Below, one piece after another: positions 60,452 to 64,000 of a DNA stretch of 64,000 nt (the stretch's first letter is position 1; every line of letters begins with the position of its first letter). The stretch comes from Solirubrobacterales bacterium (GTDB lineage: Bacteria > Actinomycetota > Thermoleophilia > Solirubrobacterales > Solirubrobacteraceae). Both the position numbers and the translations under genes were made by a program. The notes beneath the pieces were generated by a model, which saw only the letters and a program-made list of their open reading frames with translations, searched no databases and had not been told where the DNA came from. Location of the stretch: positions 62,001 through 126,000 of the forward strand of contig QHBW01000019.1 of NCBI GenBank assembly GCA_003244205.1, in the 5' to 3' direction.

Positions 60452-60668
60452 CTCTAGCGTCAGAGCCGGGCGGGAGTCTTACGTGATCCGCTCCTTGTCG
60501 ATCGTAAGAGATCGTCGCAGAACGACGCCAAGGGTTCATGCGCCGCGTGTCGTTCGCGGTGGGAGTCGACCGCCGCCGTGTCGGCGACAAGCCGCCGCGG
60601 CTGCTCTCAGGCCGGGGCGCTGAGCGATCGACGTCCGCCTGAAGCGCGCCTATGAGCCGGCGACCTCC

Positions 60669-60998
60669 GTGGATGGCTGTCGCGTGCTGGTGGACAGGTT
60701 GTGGCCACGCGAGGTCTCCCGCGCGCGAGCGAAGCTAGATCACTGGGAGAAGGAGCTGGCACCGAGCACCGAGCTCAGGAAGTGGTTTGGGCACGAGCCG
60801 AACCGCTTTGAGGAGTTTCGCCGGCGCTACGTCGAGGAGCTTCGCGGCCAGCGTCCGCGGTTGACGGCGCTCCGGCGCCAGGCGCGGGCCGGCACGTTGA
60901 CGCTCGTCTACGGCGCCCGCGACAGCGAGCACAACGAAGCGGTCGTCCTCGCGGAGGTCTTGCGGCGCGGACTGCCGAAGGCGCGGAGCCGGCGATGA
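60669..60998 (+). CDS. DUF488-family protein (YeaO-like), start uncertain
   Basis: About 109 residues. DGCRVLVDRLWPREVSRARAK, LDHWEKELAPSTELRKWFGH and RRRYVEELRGQ, LTLVYGARDSEHNEAVVL are the hallmarks of the YeaO-type DUF488 group. Homology extends upstream in frame (IDVRLKRAYEPATS), but no ATG/GTG/TTG precedes it before a stop. GTG 60669 is therefore an internal start of a probably 5'-damaged gene. Function of the family is not established. Confidence 0.7.
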   Translation: MDGCRVLVDRLWPREVSRARAKLDHWEKELAPSTELRKWFGHEPNRFEEFRRRYVEELRGQRPRLTALRRQARAGTLTLVYGARDSEHNEAVVLAEVLRRGLPKARSRR

Positions 60999-61338
60999 AT
61001 GTGGGTCCGAGGTGACCGTAAGAACCGCTTGCCGACTGACGCTATAGATGTGTGCAAGGCCGAACGCTACCGTGTGATATTCCGATCCCGCAAACGGATC
61101 AAGCGCTCGGGCGCGGCGCACGAGCGTGTCCAGCTCCCTCTCCTCTGTCAGGTCGCGCGTGCTCCAACCGCCACGTCCAGGCATGACCAGGTGGCTCGCC
61201 GATCGGCGGGGCACCCGGTCGCCGTGCGTGAACATTGAGCGATCGCGAGGGGCGATGTCTGCCCGCACCGGAGGAGTCTCGTGACGACGCAGAGCCGCAC
61301 ACTGACCGTCGAGATCGCCGCGGTCGATCGACGCGGAC
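60999..61338. other. Gap with no recognisable gene
   Basis: About 340 nt between the DUF488 gene and the dehydrogenase fragments. Open frames exist on both strands but none resembles a protein I know. Confidence 0.4.
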
Positions 61339-61438
61339 TTGGTGGAGCCGATTCGTATGGTCGCTGACGGGGTCGAAGTGCTCTACAAGCCGGATCTGCT
61401 GCCTCCGATCCGCTACCCCGGTGATCATCAGGGGGTTG
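61339..61438 (+). pseudogene. 2-hydroxyacid dehydrogenase, N-terminal fragment
   Basis: About 33 codons reading MVADGVEVLYKPDLLPPIRY and PGDHQG, as found early in actinobacterial D-isomer-specific 2-hydroxyacid dehydrogenases (VLYEPDLLPPxRYPxDH). It ends at about 61438, where the C-terminal fragment begins on the opposite strand. Confidence 0.6.
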
Positions 61439-61618
61439 AGGGGTTCGGTCGCGACCCCCTCCAGCGCTGCACCCTTCAGACGCCGCTCGCGGAGCCCTGC
61501 ACGAGCGCCGGCTCGTCGATCGCCCCGCCACGGCCCGCGTTGACGAGAATCGCGCCCGGCGCGATCACCGTGAACGCATCGGAGTCGAGCATCCCACGGG
61601 TCTCCTCGGTCCGCCTGT
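61437..61618 (-). pseudogene. 2-hydroxyacid dehydrogenase, C-terminal fragment in inverted orientation
   Basis: On the - strand: [37 protein letters not shown], then after one base shift LRERRLKGAALEGVATEPLN. These are the conserved NAD-domain segments (LVNxARGxxVDExAL; GAALDVFxxEPL) of the same family as the + strand fragment. The middle of the gene is missing. N- and C-terminal parts meet at about 61438 in opposite directions, implying an inversion plus deletion. Confidence 0.65.
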
Positions 61619-61645
61619 GAAATCGAACAGCGAGGAGATAGCCGG

Positions 61646-61783
61646 ATGCAACTGGGAATGATCGGGTTGGGCCGGATGGGGTCGAACCTCGTGCGGCGCC
61701 TGCTGCCGGCGGGCCACGAATGCGTTGTCTACGACGTGAACGCGGATGCCGTCACCGCGCTCGGGGAGCTGATGGAGGCTTAG
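61646..61783 (+). pseudogene. gnd: 6-phosphogluconate dehydrogenase, 45-codon N-terminal stub
   Basis: ATG 61646 with GAGGAGA upstream encodes [33 protein letters not shown], then TALGELMEA and TAG at 61781-61783. This is the NADP-binding start of Gnd (GLGxMGxNLxRRL). The remaining ~250-430 residues are absent. Together with pgi it shows loss of pentose-phosphate genes in this copy. Confidence 0.75.
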
Positions 61784-61824
61784 GACCCTGGAAGTTTGCG
61801 CTCGTGAAACGGCCACCGGAGGCA

Positions 61825-62385
61825 TCACACCAACAGCGAGCCCTGCGGCGGCGGATAGCTGAGCGCCGTTCCCTGCTGCACGACCGCGAATCTCGGTAGC
61901 TGGTGGATCGCCCTGTGGCCGCCCAGCCCCAGATGCTCGACTCGCCACCCCCGGACTGTGAGCGCATCCGCGATCAGCCTACGGTGACAGCGCCACCAGA
62001 CAGCCTCCGCGCACATCATTACGGTCGGCCGTTCGCACGCCAGCTCCTCCAGGCCGACGAGACCGTCGGCGAACTCGCGCGAGGACATGTGATCAGCGTA
62101 GCCGCGGAACCCGAGCTCCCGCCAGCCACCGTTCGGCGACCCGGGGACCGGGACGCGGCGTCCGCCGAGCTGCGACAGATGCACGTATCGAATCCCGGCT
62201 TCCGGTAGCCAATGAGCCAGCGCTCCGTGATCGAACTGCGGGCATCGACGCGAGCTGGGAAATGCTCGCACGTCGGCGAGCGTTCGCACGCCGGCCGCGC
62301 CGAGCAAGGCCGACAGTTCGTCTTGCGAGCGGGTCGAGTGCCCGATCGTAAAGGCGATCTTCTCTGGGTGGCCGGCCACTGGCAC
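61825..62385 (-). CDS. DUF488-family protein
   Basis: A 186-residue protein. FTIGHSTRSQDELSALLGAAG, RTLADVRAFPSSRRCPQFD, GIRYVHLSQLGGRR, GWRELGFRGYADHMSSREF and VMMCAEAVWWRCHRRLIADAL are the full series of DUF488 motifs, with Arg/Cys/His residues typical of the family intact. No biochemical function is settled. GTG 62385. One of the few intact genes right of 57 kb, and of the same superfamily as the one at 60669 but a different subgroup. Confidence 0.88.
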   Translation of the reverse strand: MPVAGHPEKIAFTIGHSTRSQDELSALLGAAGVRTLADVRAFPSSRRCPQFDHGALAHWLPEAGIRYVHLSQLGGRRVPVPGSPNGGWRELGFRGYADHMSSREFADGLVGLEELACERPTVMMCAEAVWWRCHRRLIADALTVRGWRVEHLGLGGHRAIHQLPRFAVVQQGTALSYPPPQGSLLV

Positions 62386-62431
62386 CAGGATCGCAGCGTG
62401 GATCGACGGCCGCAGGCAGGCAGCGCCGTAC

Positions 62432-62524
62432 TTAGGCCTTGGCGAGCATCTCGAGGATCTGCTCGCGCTTGTTGCAATTGGCCCCGGCGAGGATCCCCGT
62501 GGTTGCTGTGTCGGTGCTCATCAT
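62432..62524 (-). CDS. Possible 30-residue protein
   Basis: ATGATG at 62519-62524 (complement), stop TAA at 62432-62434. Sequence MSTDTATTGILAGANCNKRE followed by QILEMLAKA: a plausible short helix at the end. No homology recognised and no clear ribosome-binding site. It could be a fragment. Confidence 0.25.
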   Translation of the reverse strand: MMSTDTATTGILAGANCNKREQILEMLAKA

Positions 62525-62652
62525 CGGGTCATAACGATCGCGTTGCCCAGCTCATGCGTCTAGCGTCCCCGCGCGCCCAGGTCTTACCCCTCCCGCGCGT
62601 GAGGTAAGAGGCTCGCGCCGCTCGACGCTGGTGGATCACGCCAATGTCAGCC

Positions 62653-63045
62653 ATGACCGAGTGCACCCTCAAGCTCCGCCGTTTTCGATCAGGAGGCGGT
62701 CAGGGGGCTCTACTGGCAGGAGTTCATGGTGGCGCCGGAGGGTCACCGGTCGGTGCTCGACGCGATCCTCAAGCAGCGCGACGAGGTCGACGGCTCGATC
62801 GGCATCCGTTGCTCGTGCCTGCAGGCGAGCTGGGGTCCTGCGGCGTGCGGATCAACGACAAGCCGGGCATGGCGTGTCACAGCCAGCTCCAGCGCGCGGC
62901 CCAGGCCGGTCCCGAGGGCAGCCGAGTGATTACGGTCGAGCCGATGGGCAACATGCCGGCGATCCGCCATCTGATCGTCGACGTGGACGCGGTGCACTGG
63001 AAGAAGATCCAGCGCGTCACGCCGTGGCTAATCAACAAGGAGTCT
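62653..63045 (+). pseudogene. sdhB: Succinate dehydrogenase iron-sulfur subunit, frameshifted and 3' truncated
   Basis: From ATG 62653: TECTLKLRRF, then (extra base near 62690) FDQEAVRGLYWQEFMVAPEG, SVLDAILKQRDEVDGSIGIR and CSCLQAS. After a missing base near 62833: GSCGVRINDKPGMACHSQLQ, VITVEPMGNMPAIRHLIVDV and DAVHWKKIQRVTPWLINKE. These are the [2Fe-2S] domain and linker of SdhB. The C-terminal ferredoxin-like domain with the [4Fe-4S]/[3Fe-4S] Cys clusters is missing, replaced by the next remnant at about 63050. Confidence 0.8.
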
Positions 63046-63062
63046 GCGCCGGCTCGTGGACC

Positions 63063-63893
63063 CGATCGATCGCCGGCAGCGGCGCTGCGAGCTCAACCTG
63101 TGCGTCAGCGGCTACCTGCGGCGCAGGGGCGATCTTCCGAGCACAACCAGGAGCTCGCCGACACGCTCAACGCGCGCACGTTCGCGCTCGCCCAGCAGAC
63201 CGACGGCGAGCTGATGTTGAACATCTGCTCCACCTGTCACGGGCGCAGGTCGAGCGCCAGCAGCGCCTCGACGCCAACATCGCCTACCGCGAGCAGGTCA
63301 GCGGCGTCGCTGCAATCCGAAGGCCTGTCCTACCAGCCGGCGCTGACCAACAAGAACTTCCTCTGGCTGCTGGTCGAGGAGATCGGCCTGCCCGCGGTTC
63401 AAGCCAAGGTCGTGCGCCCGCTCGCCGGTCTCAGGGCGGGCCCCTTCTACGGTTGCTACGTCGTGCGCCCGATGGACCAGCTTCGGATCGACGACGACCA
63501 TCCACGCCACCGCTACCTGCACTGGGTGATCGAGGCGCCCGGCGGCACCGTCGTGGACTCCGCCGGCGTCTACAGTGCTGCGGCTTTCCGATCATCACGA
63601 TGAGCAAGGAGGCCTCGCTGCGCCAGGCCAGCCGCCACCTCGGCGACGTGCTCGACGCCGGCGCCGACTGCCTCGTCACCCCCCGCCCCCTCTGCCACCT
63701 CAACCTCGACCTGCAGCAGCCGCTCGCGGCGAAGGTCGTCAGCCGCCAGCTCGGCCTTTCCGGTGCTGTACCTTCCCCAGCTCCTCGGCTCGCGCTCAGG
63801 CTCGACCCCGAGCAGCTCGGCATGAGCAAGCACGTGGTGCGCCCGGCGTCGGTGATCGACTGGAGCACCGCGGTCGTCGCCGCGAGGGCGTAA
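63063..63893 (+). pseudogene. HdrB/SdhE-like CCG-domain protein, frameshifted and 5' truncated
   Basis: Pieces in at least two frames: CGAGAIF, HNQELADTLNARTFALAQQT, LMLNICSTCHG, VERQQRLDANIAYREQV, LTNKNFLWLLVEEIGLP, GPFYGCYVVRPMDQL, CCGFPIITMSKEASLRQASR, DAGADCLVTPRPLCHLNLDL and a C-terminus ending STAVVAARA (stop 63891). This is the CCG-domain family of heterodisulfide reductase B and the SdhE-type subunit of non-classical succinate dehydrogenases. The usual TPCPLCH has become TPRPLCH, losing one cluster Cys. The N-terminal ~50 residues are gone. Context with sdhB supports the SdhE reading. Confidence 0.75.
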
Positions 63894-63897
63894 TCGC

Positions 63898-64000
63898 TCA
63901 GCCGGGCGCCGGCGCTGTTGACCCCGCAGCCACGAGGCCGGCTGCGGTCAGCGAGTCGAGCAGCAGGTGGAAGTAGATGACTCCCGCATAGGGGTGCCAG
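63898..64000 (-). CDS. C-terminal end of an unidentified protein, runs off the window
   Basis: The - strand frame is open from the window edge to TGA at 63898-63900: WHPYAGVIYFHLLLDSLTAA, GLVAAGSTAPAPG. Too short to identify. It converges on the CCG-domain remnant with 4 nt between. Confidence 0.3.
   Translation of the reverse strand, partial: WHPYAGVIYFHLLLDSLTAAGLVAAGSTAPAPG

Noticed and set aside
61099-61268. - strand frame reading MFTHGDRVPRRSASHLVM as a protein
   Set aside because: No family resemblance, no start signals, and located among scrambled fragments.

Overview
The window looks like chromosomal DNA of a very GC-rich actinobacterium. The gene set and several lineage-style features (CBS-less GuaB3 beside guaA, a duplicated caa3-type oxidase cluster with an embedded AraC-type regulator, many starts that look leaderless) make Thermoleophilia/Solirubrobacterales my best guess. 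That placement is inference from gene content, not from a marker phylogeny.

Bases 1-14000 are a dense housekeeping block on the + strand: a 5'-truncated PfkB kinase, guaB3-guaA (purines), rplM-rpsI (ribosome), glmM-glmS (UDP-GlcNAc precursors), acpS, nnr (NAD(P)HX repair), a CBS-pair protein, alr and a CCA/poly(A) polymerase-type nucleotidyltransferase. Most of these genes overlap or nearly touch. uS9 (rpsI) has a striking acidic, Pro/Glu/Ala-rich N-terminal extension of about 190 residues.

Bases 14000-20400 hold single genes (TauE/SafE permease, HIT hydrolase, alpha/beta hydrolase, cold-shock protein, secreted protein, acetyltransferase, lipoprotein, zinc-ribbon protein, GT4 glycosyltransferase). 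Bases 20400-30450 are a respiratory region. A cytochrome c-cupredoxin lipoprotein on + converges on a long - strand cluster: ctaC2-ctaD2-ctaB, a 36-residue membrane protein, a subunit IV-like protein, an AraC-type regulator, ctaC1 (cytochrome c fused)-ctaD1, a duplicated Usp-like protein, ctaE and a second 36-residue membrane protein. Two subunit I/II pairs thus appear with a single subunit III.

Bases 30487-56500 are ordinary chromosome: beta-oxidation genes (enoyl-CoA hydratase; a separate thiolase-acyl-CoA dehydrogenase-hydroxyacyl-CoA dehydrogenase run), membrane lipid-type proteins, trxB, a rhodanese, NUDIX, OsmC, DUF1015, two EamA exporters, a Fur-family regulator divergent from a nickel/cobalt permease with a palindrome between them, a ROK kinase, QueA-like and PPOX proteins, a NarL-type two-component pair, and tRNA-Pro, tRNA-Arg and tRNA-His. 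A frameshifted TraA-type helicase scrap sits just after tRNA-Pro. trxB and the rhodanese gene share the same promoter/operator-like element (ATACT-N10-ATAC).

Bases 56500-64000, after tRNA-His, are a gene graveyard: a frameshifted SDR, a tyrosine recombinase with an internal stop and a frameshift, a pgi cut off exactly where the recombinase ends, the two halves of a 2-hydroxyacid dehydrogenase in opposite orientations, a 45-codon gnd stub, and fused, frameshifted remains of sdhB and an HdrB/SdhE-like CCG protein. Only transaldolase and one DUF488 gene look clearly intact. This may be mobile-element-driven decay, or partly a low-quality assembly end; the sequence alone cannot settle which. I found no CRISPR array, no rRNA and no complete prophage.
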